From: Lampris incognitus
Lineage: Eukaryota; Chordata; Actinopteri; Lampriformes; Lampridae
DNA: 64,000 nucleotides
NCBI RefSeq assembly: GCF_029633865.1
Contig: NC_079216.1
Location: 68,570,167 to 68,634,166 of the forward strand
Direction of reading: 5' to 3'
Under the pieces are notes generated by a model that had not been told where the DNA came from, did no database searches, and was given only the letters and a program-made list of their open reading frames with translations. This document shows positions 19,501 through 27,540 of the stretch, piece by piece (the stretch's first letter is position 1; the number at the start of each line of letters is the position of its first letter). The position numbers and the translations under genes were made by a program.

Positions 19501-22432
19501 TGTGGAGTCAGCAGCCACTTCTTCTCACCTGACAGTGAGGAGTTTCACCAGGGGGACGTGGCACGTGGGAGGATCACGCTATTCCCCCCAGTTCCCCCTC
19601 CCCCTGAACAGGCACCCCGACCGACCAGAGGAGGCGCTAGTGCAGCGACCAGGACTCATACCCACATCCGGCTTCCCACCCGCAGACACGGCCAATTGTG
19701 TCTGTAGGGACGCCTGACCGAGCCAGAGGTAACACGGGGATTCGAACCAGTGATCCCCGTGTTGGTAGGCACCGGAATAGACCGCCACGCCACCCGGACG
19801 CCCCGCTCCCGTCTATTCAAGTATCAAGAGTTGCTAGTCAGGGTTTTCCTGCATTTGGTTTTGGAGATGTAAAGGTGTCAGGGAAGTGATGTTTACAGGG
19901 AGGTGAAACATGCTGTGCACAACGCAGCTCCACTGGGGGAACTGCAGGGCTCTGCCGCAGTGATATGTGAGGTGTGTTGATGTTGTTGTTGACTTTGTTG
20001 TAAATCAAAGTCAACAAGTGCTTGTAATTTACTTTTTTTTCTAAATTTTTTGTCTTTTGGTTGTGTTTTCAAATGTGTAATTTTGCAACTGTGTGATTTT
20101 GCAACTGTGCTGCCTGTCTTGGCCAGGTCTCCCTCGAAAAAGAGGTTTGTAATGTCAACGGGGTCCTCCTGCTTAAATGAAGGTTAAATAAATGAAATAA
20201 AAAAACCCGTTGAGCGGGAGTCATTTTAAGGTCATGGGTTCAAATGTCCTGCCTTATCATCTTTAAGAGTGCTCGCGAGGGTTTGGAGCACATTGCAAAG
20301 GAGTCATGAAGCAGTTTTCTCTTCTCCGTCAGCGTAGAGCAGGTTGGTGAACCGCTTCCTTTGCAACACACACTAGAAGCTGAGACCAGGCCCAGCCCCT
20401 CTGACCCACCGCCCTGAGGTGTGACGGCCGGGAGTCTCCGCAAACTTGTTTTCGGCCTCACAAAGCCGTCGGCCGAATCCCGTCGTTACACGGGGTGTCG
20501 CTCGCTCGCTGTCAGTCCTAAAACGCTGGCGGGGGTTTTTGTCCTTGCTGAATGAAGGTTTTCTGAAAGGGGAAACTTGCAGAGGTACACAAGAATCTAC
20601 TAGGACTTACAGTCACTTTGTCGTATTAGCGCATCACCTTTTTTTTATCGAGGCAGTTGGTATGTCGTTCTTTGTTTGACTGAATCCAGAAACAACCACC
20701 CTAAGTTACTTTGAATGGGTCAAGTATTTTTGGTCTGAACTTTGACACGGGATGCAGTAATGTAATACTGGAGTTATTTGTAGTTGGTCTGGAAAATAGG
20801 TGCTCCTCATTGCGGCGCTGCCTTGGCCTATATAAATAGAGTCCGGCCTGTCGGCCTGTCGGCCTGTCGGCCTGTCACGCAGCGCGGTCGTGTTGGCCGT
20901 GCAGTTGTTTTCCAGTTATTACCAGTCACCGCAGCTCCTCCCATACTTGCCCCGCCTTGCTGTGTGGCGGGTCCTGACTTGGCAGGACGGGCTCGGCCTA
21001 GCAGACTTCATAGTGTCATTTCAAACAAACGTCTTGATGTCGTTTCCTTTACCCACCACTCTTTACCTTGCATAATTTGGTATTGACAGGGAGGGGACAG
21101 CTGACAGCCGGCAGGACAAAAGATCTTGATGGGGATGCTTTATCTGACAGGTTTGGTGACATGTCCTCATAATAAACACAAGTGGAGGAAGGTCAGACAT
21201 GTCCACTTACACTTCCTGCTCCAAGCTGGGATGTGCGCCGTACAGAATGTTTGTTTATGCCTGAGCGTGTTGTGTAACTGTCAGTTTAGCGTTTCATGTT
21301 CATTTACTTCTTAAGCAATGCGACTTAAAGCTTATACATAGCCCTCTGCACCACATATGTGTAGGACTTGAGTAAACTGGATTAACCCTCAACTAACTGA
21401 AATGATAGGATGAAGTGTGAGGGAAGTCATAACCCCAACGTAAAATCACAGAAGACCTTTAACCCAATCTCAACATGTTATTCAAAATTCCTCAAAGAAC
21501 TTTATGGCTTACTTTTAACCTACAAAATTATTATTGTTATTATTATTTTCACCCCAACTGTATCCGGTCAATTACCCCACCCTTCTGAGCCGTCCCGGTC
21601 TCTGCTGCTCCACCCCCTCTGCTGATCCGGGGAGGGCTGCAGACCACCACGTGCCTCCTCCCATACATGTGGAGTCACCAGCCGCTTCTTTTCACCTGAC
21701 AGTCAGGAGTTTCACCAGGGGGACGTAGCGCGTGGGAGGATCACGCTATCCCCCCCAGTTCCCCCTCCCCCTGAACAGGTGCCCCGACCGACCAGAGGAG
21801 GCGCTAGTGCAGCGACCAGGACACATACCCACATCCAGCTTCCCACCCAGAGACACAGCCAATTGTGTCTGTAGGGACGGACATGGGGAGGTAACATGGG
21901 GATTCAAACCGGCAATCCCCCTGTTGGTAGGCAACGGAATAGACCGCTATGCCACCCGACGCCCACTTTTAAAGTACTAAATTATGTTAATTGAAACACT
22001 TGTGATGGATAAAAGCCATTAATTTCAGTAAAGATTTCCTGCAAGACTGTCGCTTAAAGGAAAGGTTAAAGCTCTGTGTCATGTCGAAGGGTCCTTGATT
22101 AAACTATTGAAATCCTATCTGCCCAAACTCGCACCAGATTAGAATATTAACTAAATGTCTAAATTGCATTGTAGATTTGTTTTATTTCTTTCTCTTATTC
22201 CCTCACAGGGAGGAAGCGGAAGTGGTTTAAGATCGATGAAGCTACAAGAGTGTTGCAGAGCCACAAGCCTGTCCATGCAGAGTACTTACATAGACTTGCA
22301 TCTACCTGCAACCCCACCTGCAGTCCGGCCTATTGCCCCACTAATGGCAACACCCCTGTGTCTCCAATGATGGACAAAAATGCTTCTCACTATGTCTGCT
22401 CCACAAAGGGCTCAGATCTAGTCAACAGATAG
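968..22432 (+). CDS. nudt4: nudt4 gene: diphosphoinositol polyphosphate phosphohydrolase 2 (DIPP2), 5 coding exons, complete
   Basis: Joined exons 968-1066, 16988-17098, 18634-18678, 18949-19036 and 22209-22432 give 188 residues ending in TAG, with GT-AG introns throughout. The protein starts MMKFKPNQTRTYD, which resembles vertebrate NUDT4 more than NUDT3. A complete Nudix box GX5EX7REUXEEXGU spans residues 51-73 (G51, E57, R65, E66, E69, E70, G72) and is split between exons 2 and 3. The known family enzyme is cytosolic: it removes beta-phosphates from inositol pyrophosphates (InsP7, InsP8), cleaves diadenosine polyphosphates and can decap some mRNAs. The human protein is 180-181 residues; this one is slightly longer at a Cys/Pro-rich C-terminus. 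Two adjacent ATGs occur at the start; the first has a weak context (T at -3), but both are kept in the family. Intron 1 is 15.9 kb. Teleosts can have nudt4a and nudt4b; which this is cannot be decided here. Confidence 0.93.
1360..1560. repeat. Possible interspersed fish repeat with TTAGG-like degenerate tract
   Basis: GTGTGTACTTATTTTTGTG is followed by a GGGGTAAGGATTAGGTTACG-like degenerate stretch. This resembles a common fish intronic repeat rather than a telomeric array. The family name is not certain. Confidence 0.3.
1989..2174. repeat. Palindromic repeat with tRNA-like arms and inverted ends
   Basis: It begins TGTAGCGAACTCGGGGGG and ends CCTCCGAATTCGCTACA, which are inverted relatives. 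The interior carries box-B-like GGTTCGCGTCCC on the + strand and a relative of the 5100-5230 repeat on the - strand. It ends about 45 bp before the 31-bp minisatellite. Confidence 0.5.
2221..4496. repeat. Minisatellite, 31-bp unit, about 73 copies
   Basis: Tandem units of the form CAGAAGTGTCCATGCCTGG plus TTCTCTTGSCAG run for about 2.28 kb. Single-base variants (TTGGCAG/TTGCCAG, CCATGCC/CCATGGC/CCATGCG/CCGTGCC) mark sub-blocks. The unit has no stop in any of the six frames, so spurious frames of 736-798 codons appear on both strands. It sits in nudt4 intron 1. Confidence 0.97.
4620..4660 (-). repeat. Fragment of a SINE-type 3' tail (CCATC microsatellite end)
   Basis: CCATCCATCCATTATCCAAA followed by CCGCTTATCC is the reverse complement of the tail seen at 28380-28425 and on the same strand as the piece at 50460-50548. 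Confidence 0.55.
5060..5400. repeat. Two inverted tRNA-like SINE arms around a (CATA)n spacer
   Basis: One arm (about 5060-5230) has TAGTCGAGCGG (box-A-like) and GGTTCGCTTCCCGG (box-B-like) and ends CCCCGAATTCGCTACA. After a CATA-rich spacer the second arm (about 5252-5395) carries GGACGCGAACGTGAG and AACCAGTCGGCTAAAGG in the opposite sense. It is related to 1989-2174. Confidence 0.5.
5599..5630. repeat. (GT)n microsatellite
   Basis: About 15 GT dinucleotides in nudt4 intron 1. Confidence 0.9.
6661..8687. repeat. Minisatellite, alternating 20- and 22-bp units, about 97 copies
   Basis: The unit is GTATAGACACACACTACGAG, with a variant carrying one extra AC inside the CA run. The left third is mainly 20-bp units with ACAAAG/ACAAGG. 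The right part is mainly 22-bp units with ACGAGG and some GTGTAG. It sits in nudt4 intron 1. Confidence 0.96.
9044..9233. repeat. (CTCCTG/CTCCTC)n pyrimidine-rich hexanucleotide repeat
   Basis: About 190 bp of CTCCTG and CTCCTC blocks. On the reverse strand it yields Glu/Gln-rich, Gly-rich and Arg/Ser-rich open frames that are artefacts of the simple sequence. Confidence 0.93.
10247..10440. repeat. Tandem repeat, 32-bp unit, 6 nearly identical copies
   Basis: Each unit starts CTGACCCGGGTCACTGGCCC and ends TGCTCTGCTAAG. GACCCGGGTC is a perfect 10-bp palindrome in every copy. It lies shortly before a long TG run. Confidence 0.95.
10499..10582. repeat. (TG)n microsatellite
   Basis: About 40 TG dinucleotides with one interruption (TGCG). 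Confidence 0.95.
10935..12748. repeat. G-rich minisatellite, 20/24-bp units, about 88 copies
   Basis: The unit is GGGGGGACCACAGAGGGCCG, with GGAGGG variants and a longer form carrying an extra CCGG. G runs lie on the + strand. Three reverse frames stay open for hundreds of codons (Pro/Trp/Ser repeats) because the unit lacks stops; these are not genes. Confidence 0.96.
13240..13290. repeat. Short tandem repeat around CCTCCACYKGG
   Basis: About four imperfect 12-13-bp copies; minor simple repeat in nudt4 intron 1. Confidence 0.6.
14229..14568 (-). mobile_element. tRNA-derived SINE, family A, copy 1
   Basis: Read on the minus strand, a tRNA-like head (GGCGTCCAGGTAGCGGGGCG, then box B GGTTCGAATCCCC) leads into a conserved body containing CTCCACATGTATGGGAGGAG and a poly-A-like end. 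Imperfect flanking duplications AGTGAAAGAGGTTTT (from 14218) and AGTGGAAGAGTTTT (from 14569) support retrotransposition. Confidence 0.8.
14636..14745 (+). repeat. LINE-type 3' tail with (ATTG)n
   Basis: GAAGCACTTTGTGTTACAT and AAAAGTGCTATACAAATAAA, followed by GATT repeats, resemble the 3' tail of the L2-like LINE at 34330-34400. Confidence 0.5.
16988..17098 (+). CDS. nudt4: nudt4 coding exon 2 (residues 34-70)
   Basis: The acceptor is ctgacag|GTG and the donor GAG|gtgagc. The exon holds the substrate-loop segment DQWIVPGGGMEPEEEP and most of the Nudix box up to the metal-binding REVFEE. Confidence 0.95.
17099..18633 (+). other. nudt4: nudt4 intron 2
   Basis: A 1.5-kb intron (gtgagc to tgcacag) with no recognisable element or gene. 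Confidence 0.85.
18634..18678 (+). CDS. nudt4: nudt4 coding exon 3 (residues 71-85)
   Basis: This 45-nt exon encodes AGVKGKLGRLLGVFE and completes the Nudix box (A71-G72-V73). It lies between tgcacag and gtgagc and is phase 0 at both ends. Confidence 0.94.
18949..19036 (+). CDS. nudt4: nudt4 coding exon 4 (residues 86-115)
   Basis: It encodes HNQDRKHRTYVYILIVTE and LEDWEDSINIG, both strongly conserved in DIPP enzymes. It ends at ATAG|gtagga with one base of a split Gly codon. The first codon, CAC (His86), occupies the position of the residue that human DIPP2-alpha and -beta differ by. Confidence 0.94.
19352..19804 (-). mobile_element. tRNA-derived SINE, family A, copy 2
   Basis: It has the same body and minus orientation as the copy at 14229-14568. 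It is flanked by an exact 11-bp target duplication GCTCCCGTCTA at 19341-19351 and 19805-19815. The box-B region GGTTCGAATCCCC is visible on the minus strand near its right end. Confidence 0.88.
20050..20205 (+). repeat. LINE-like 3' tail
   Basis: CTGCCTGTCTTGGCCAGGTC, a GAGGTTTGTAATGTCAACGG stretch and an AAATGAAGGTTAAATAAATG end resemble a 3' tail common among fish non-LTR elements. The family was not determined. Confidence 0.45.
21519..21964 (-). mobile_element. tRNA-derived SINE, family A, copy 3
   Basis: Full-length-looking minus-oriented copy in nudt4 intron 4. It is flanked by ACTTTTAA at 21511-21518 and 21965-21972, a probable 8-bp target duplication. Confidence 0.82.
22209..22432 (+). 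CDS. nudt4: nudt4 coding exon 5 and stop (residues 115-188)
   Basis: After cctcacag the exon encodes RKRKWFKIDEATRVLQSHKP and VHAEYLHRL, matching the DIPP C-terminal lobe. A divergent tail with several Cys and Pro follows, then TAG at 22430-22432. Confidence 0.92.
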
Positions 22433-23648
22433 GACAGTCATCAACAGCAGCTGCCATCAGCAAAACAACACCCACAGAAGGACTCCAGAATGGACCCAAT
22501 TACTGAAAAAAGACTTTTGCATCATATACGCTATTTATGCAGCCTTTTTATATGTACAGTATGGACTTCTTTGATTTGAAGCCCTTTTCACATGGGTTTG
22601 AAGAGTGCCAAAATGTGTTGAAAATACATTTAGAGTTTTATATGCACATTTTTAACACATAATCACCACCGAATAGAGCTTGAATCTTGTTTCTGTAGAG
22701 CATTTTTCCAATTCAGAGCTTATGCAATTTAAAGGTCATGTTAGTCTTACATGTGAAACGATACTTGATTGGTAGTGCACACTGTTTGGGTGGTGTTCTT
22801 GACGTCAGCAGAGGGAAGTGTTGGCTCTGAAAGGAAGCCATCTCCCATGGTGACTCACTGCCAAATAATGTCCACCATCAACACTTTTCAGTGTAATGAA
22901 GATGTCTAATAACATAAACAGATATTTTGTTACAATTCAATTTTCTGAGTAAACTGTAATTACAGTGTAAATCTGTTTCTCTTTTCTTTTTTTTAATGCA
23001 AGTGTAAACAAAAATATGAAGTCTTTTTGTGAATGTAAAATCTGCTGAACCTGGGATCAGCCAGCCCGGGGCTAGAAATGTAATCTAAGCTACATTACCA
23101 CAGCTCACTAATGGTAGCTAATGCAGTCTAACTAAGTCTTGTGACACATTTGGAAGACACAGATGTGGAGTGGTAATTTGTACCATTTACAAATGAGTGA
23201 TGACAAAATTATAAATGGCATTCTATACCTTCTTTAATTGGCACCTTTCTTGCAGAGCAACCTGTAATGAAAATACAGGCTAGCAGACTAACCACCATCT
23301 TAAAATGACAGTTGAAGAGTTTTGCATGAAATATTCTAAACTTAAATATGTGAAGCGGCCAAAGAAAGAGAGTATTTAACCCTACGGTCCCAAGGACAGT
23401 ATTATACAAATTAGCGAAGAATTTGCTACATATATTATCAACTCGTGTTGACTTGAGTGCAAATTCTATTTCTATTTTGTTAGTTCTATTTATGTTTAGC
23501 AGAAAGGCATTAAGGAGGCCTTGACCTGTTGAGCTTTAGCCTAATGATGCTGAAGTGCCTTTAAAACCATGATATTGTGTAAGTTGTGTTCAGTTCATGA
23601 ACGCTCCAAATACAACACTGCAGCTAGAAGACGCTGTAGGCAGATCTC
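22433..23648 (+). other. nudt4: nudt4 3'UTR and downstream flank
   Basis: AT-rich sequence without a recognisable gene follows the stop codon. Mammalian nudt4 has a long 3'UTR, so much of this may be transcribed. I did not find a canonical AATAAA, so the cleavage site is not called. Confidence 0.5.
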
Positions 23649-26199
23649 TCCTGTACACCCTGCCCCTCAGCCTCTGCTGTTATTACACCTCTACACCCCT
23701 CAGCCTCTGCTGTTATTACACCTGTACACCCTGCCCCTCAGCTGTTATTACACCTGCACACCCTGTCCCTCAGCCTCTGCTGTTGTTACACCTGTACACC
23801 CTGCCCCTCAGCCTCTCAGCTGTTATTACACCTGTACACCCTGCCCCTCAGCTGTTATTACACCTGCACACCCTGTCCCTCAGCCTCTGCTGTTGTTACA
23901 CCTGTACACCCTGCCCCTCAGCCTCTCAGCTGTTATTACACCTGTACACCCTGCCCCTCAGCCTCTGCTGTTATTACACCTGTACACCCTGCCCCTCAGC
24001 CTCTGCTGTTGTTACACCTGTACACCCTGCCCCTCTGCTGTTATTACACCTGTACACACTGCCCCTCAGCCTCTGCTGTTATTACACCTGTACACCCTGC
24101 CCCTCAGCCTCTCAGCTGTTATTACACCTGTACACCCTGCCCCTCAGCCTCTGCTGTTATTACACCTGTACACCCTGCCCCTCAGCCTCTCAGCTGTTAT
24201 TACACCTGTACACCCTGCCCCTCTGCTGTTATTACACCTGTACACCCTGCCCCTCAGCCTCTGCTGTTATTACACCTGTACACCCTGCCCCTCAGCCTCT
24301 CAGCTGTTATTACACCTGTACACCCTGCCCCTCAGCTGTTATTACACCTGTACACCCTGCCCCTCAGCTGTTATTACACCTGTACACCCTGCCCCTCAGC
24401 CTCTGCTGTTATTACACCTGTACACCCTGCCCCTCAGCTGTTATTACACCTGTACACCCTGCCCCTCAGCCTCTCAGCTGTTATTACACCTGTACACCCT
24501 GCCCCTCAGCCTCTGCTGTTATTACACCTGTACACCCTGCCCCTCAGCTGTTATTACACCTGTACACCCTGCCCCTCAGCCTCTGCTGTTGTTACACCTG
24601 TACACCCTACCCCTCAGCCTCTGCTGTTATTACACCTGTACACCCTGCCCCTCTGCTGTTATTACACCTGTACACCCTGCCCCTCTGCTGTTATTACACC
24701 TGTACACCCTGCCCCTCAGCCTCTCAGCTGTTATTACACCTGTACACCCTGCCCCTCTGCTGTTATTACACCTGTACACCCTGCCCCTCAGCCTCTGCTG
24801 TTATTACACCTCTACACCCCTCAGCCTCTGCTGTTATTACACCTCTACACCCCTCAGCCTCTGCTGTTATTACACCTGTACACCCTGCCCCTCAGCCTCT
24901 GCTGTTGTTACACCTGTACACCCTGCCCCTCAGCCTCTCAGCTGTTATTACACCTGTACACCCTGCCCCTCAGCCTCTCAGCTGTTATTACACCTGTACA
25001 CCCTGCCCCTCTGCTGTTATTACACCTGTACACCCTGCCCCTCAGCCTCTGCTGTTATTACACCTGTACACCCTGCCCCTCAGCCTCTGCTGTTATTACA
25101 CCTGTACACCCTGCCCCTCAGCCTCTGCTGTTATTACACCTGCACACCCTGCCCCTCAGCCTCTGCTGTTATTACACCTGTACACCCTGCCCCTCAGCTG
25201 TTATTACACCTGTACATCCTGCCCCTCAGCTGTTATTACACCTGTACACCCTGCCGCTCAGCCTCTGCTGTTATTACACCTGTACACCTTGCCGCTCAGC
25301 CTCTGCTGTTATTACACCTGTACACCCTGCCCCTCTGCTGTTATTACACCTGTACACCCTGCCCCTCGGCCTCTCAGCTGTTATTACACCTGTACACCCT
25401 GCCCCTCAGCTGTTATTACACCTGTACACCCTGCCGCTCAGCCTCTGCTGTCATTACACCTGTACACCCTGCCCCTCAGCCTCAGCTGTTATTACACCTG
25501 TACACCCTGCCCCTCGGCCTCTCAGCTGTTATTACACCTGTACACCCTGCCCCTCTGCTGTTATTACACCTGTACACCCTGCCCCTCAGCCTCTCAGCTG
25601 TTATTACACCTGTACACCCTGCCCCTCAGCCTCTGCTGTTATTACACCTGTACACCCTGTCCCTCTGCTGTTATTACACTTGTACACCTTGCCCCTCAGC
25701 TGTTATTACACCTGTACACCCTGCCCCTCAGCTGTTATTACACCTGTACACCCTACCCCTCAGCCTCTGCTGTTATTACACCTGTACACTCTGCCCCTCT
25801 GCTGTTATTACACCTGTACACCCTGCCCCTCAGCCTCTCAGCTGTTATTACACCTGTACACCCTGCCCCTCTGCTGTTATTACACCTGTACACCCTGCCC
25901 CTCAGCTGTTATTACACCTGTACACCCTACCCCTCAGCCTCAGCTGTTATTACACATGTACACCCTACCCCTCAGCCTCTGCTGTTATTACACCTGTACA
26001 CTCTGCCCCTCAGCTGTTATTACACCTGTACAACCCGCCCCTCAGCTGTTATTACACCTGTACACCCTGCCCCTCAGCTGTTATTACACCTGTACACCCT
26101 GCCCCTCAGCTGTTATTACACCTGTACACCCTGCCCCTCAGCCTCTGCTGTTATTACACCTGTACACCCTGCCCCTCAGCCTCTGCTGTTATTACACCT
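23649..26199. repeat. Intergenic minisatellite, about 38-bp unit with shorter and longer variants, roughly 70 copies
   Basis: The core TGTTATTACACCTGTACACC is followed by CTGCCCCTCAG and a variable CCTCTGC/CCTCTCAGC/absent segment, giving 32-bp, 38-bp and longer units. All three + frames stay open for 743-882 codons, an artefact of stop-free repeats. It fills most of the gap between nudt4 and eea1. Confidence 0.96.
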
Positions 26200-26484
26200 A
26201 CAATGACAATGTCTTAGTAAACGTACGTTTGTTGATGTGACGAAATGTACAGTACGAGTATGCATCGGTTGAGTTGCGTTATTTCCCAGGGGGATATAGT
26301 TGCCTTTAGTTTTGAACAGGAAACGGTAGCAGGAAGTGTAGGTCAACACATATGCACACACTTAAAAAAGAGGAAAGTGGGACCATGTGAGGATGTAAAG
26401 GCAACAACTCGGTGTCCCGCACGTGGTGAGTTGCATGTATGACGTGTTGCTGGACTACTGCGGTCTGCAGCGTGTCGTGTTGAT

Positions 26485-26662
26485 GTCAGTAAAACACAGC
26501 TGCTGCCGCTCCTCACGGCGGCGTTATAACGCCACAGAGATCGTCAGTAAAACACAGCTGCTGCCGCTCCTCACGGCGGCGTTATAACGCCACAGAGATC
26601 GTCAGTAAAACAGAGCTGCTGCCGCTCCTCACGGCGGCGTTATAACGCGACAGAGATCGTCA
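26485..26662 (+). promoter_or_regulatory. eea1: 58-bp triplication with GGCGTTATAACGCC palindrome, eea1 upstream region
   Basis: Three head-to-tail copies start at 26485, 26543 and 26601. Copies 1 and 2 contain the perfect 14-bp palindrome GGCGTTATAACGCC (26520-26533, 26578-26591); copy 3 (26636-26649) has one end mismatch. The array lies 180-360 bp before the eea1 ATG in CpG-rich DNA. A regulatory role is inference. Confidence 0.6.
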
Positions 26663-27540
26663 ACGTGTCCGGAGTGTTCTTGAACAGAGCCCGGCTCGCA
26701 GCCCTGCCCGCCCTCCTCCCCACGACCCGCCCACCGCATCGCCTCCGCCGCCGTCTGCCTGGTCAGGTGTTCGCTCCGCAGCGACGTGAGCTTTGCCTTG
26801 GAGGAGCCGGTTGGGTTTTGTGCCGAGGCGGATCTGCTGGAGACCATGTTCCGAAGAATACTCCAGATGGTAAGAGTTCTGGACGAGAGACGGCGGTGTC
26901 GTATGTCTGTTGTTGAACCCAGTCGCTGTGCCTTGGGAAGACAGGCCCGATCCCTTTTCTGTCGTCCGAGTGGGGGGCGGGGGGGGGTGCATATTCTGAC
27001 CCGGCGTGATGCGGGTGAGCGGACCTCAACCGTTCAGCCAATAGAGAGCCTCCGAAGGGGAAATTCCGCTAACCCGTCACCACGAAAACATCATATCAAG
27101 CGCTCCTTTTCGTGAGGGCGACACAGCTAGCTCTGGCATGCTAATCGCACTCATTGATTGACGCCGTCGGCGTGACGGACGTGGCTGCGGGCTGTGCGCC
27201 GTCACCGCCGCGGCTAGCGTGCGCGTCTAGCAGCCGTCCGGTACTCGGCCCGCTGGCCCGCCGGCGGCCACGGGAACGGCGGCGGCCCGCCCGCAGCCCG
27301 CCCGCCGGCCGCTCCCGTGGCCGCGGTGCGGTCGTTGCTCCGTGTGCTCGGTTCGTATGCGCGGCGGCGGCGGCGGCGTCGCCGAGGTGACGGTAGCCGC
27401 AGGGGACTCGGTGGAGCTCCGGCCTCGCCTGCCTCGTCCCCTCCCGCCTCCTGCTCGTCGCAGCGTGGGTGTGTGTGTGCTGGCTGCTGGGGAAACCATC
27501 TGGCGCTAATGTCGCTGCTTTTAACCAGCTTCTGACCTAC
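26663..27540 (+). promoter_or_regulatory. eea1: eea1 CpG-rich 5' region (5'UTR, exon 1 and start of intron 1)
   Basis: A CpG-dense block surrounds the first coding exon and extends into intron 1, consistent with a housekeeping CpG-island promoter. No upstream ATG was noticed between 26663 and 26845. Confidence 0.6.
26846..26869 (+). CDS. eea1: eea1 coding exon 1 (residues 1-8)
   Basis: It encodes MFRRILQM, close to the start of mammalian EEA1, with A at -3 and donor ATG|gtaaga in phase 0. Confidence 0.85.

Larger units (their letters stand above)
19037..22208 (+). other. nudt4: nudt4 intron 4
   Basis: A 3.2-kb intron holding two SINE-A copies in the same orientation, a LINE-like tail at about 20050-20205, and a short CGGCCTGT tandem at about 20840-20876 just after a TATATAAATAG motif. 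No additional gene is seen. Confidence 0.8.

Noticed and set aside
20824..20880. TATATAAATAG followed by a CGGCCTGT tandem as a possible internal promoter
   Set aside because: A lone TATA-like motif in intron 4 without a downstream exon or ORF is not sufficient.
23569..26240. Three forward frames of 743-882 codons
   Set aside because: Artefacts of the ~38-bp intergenic minisatellite; no splice, domain or codon-bias support.
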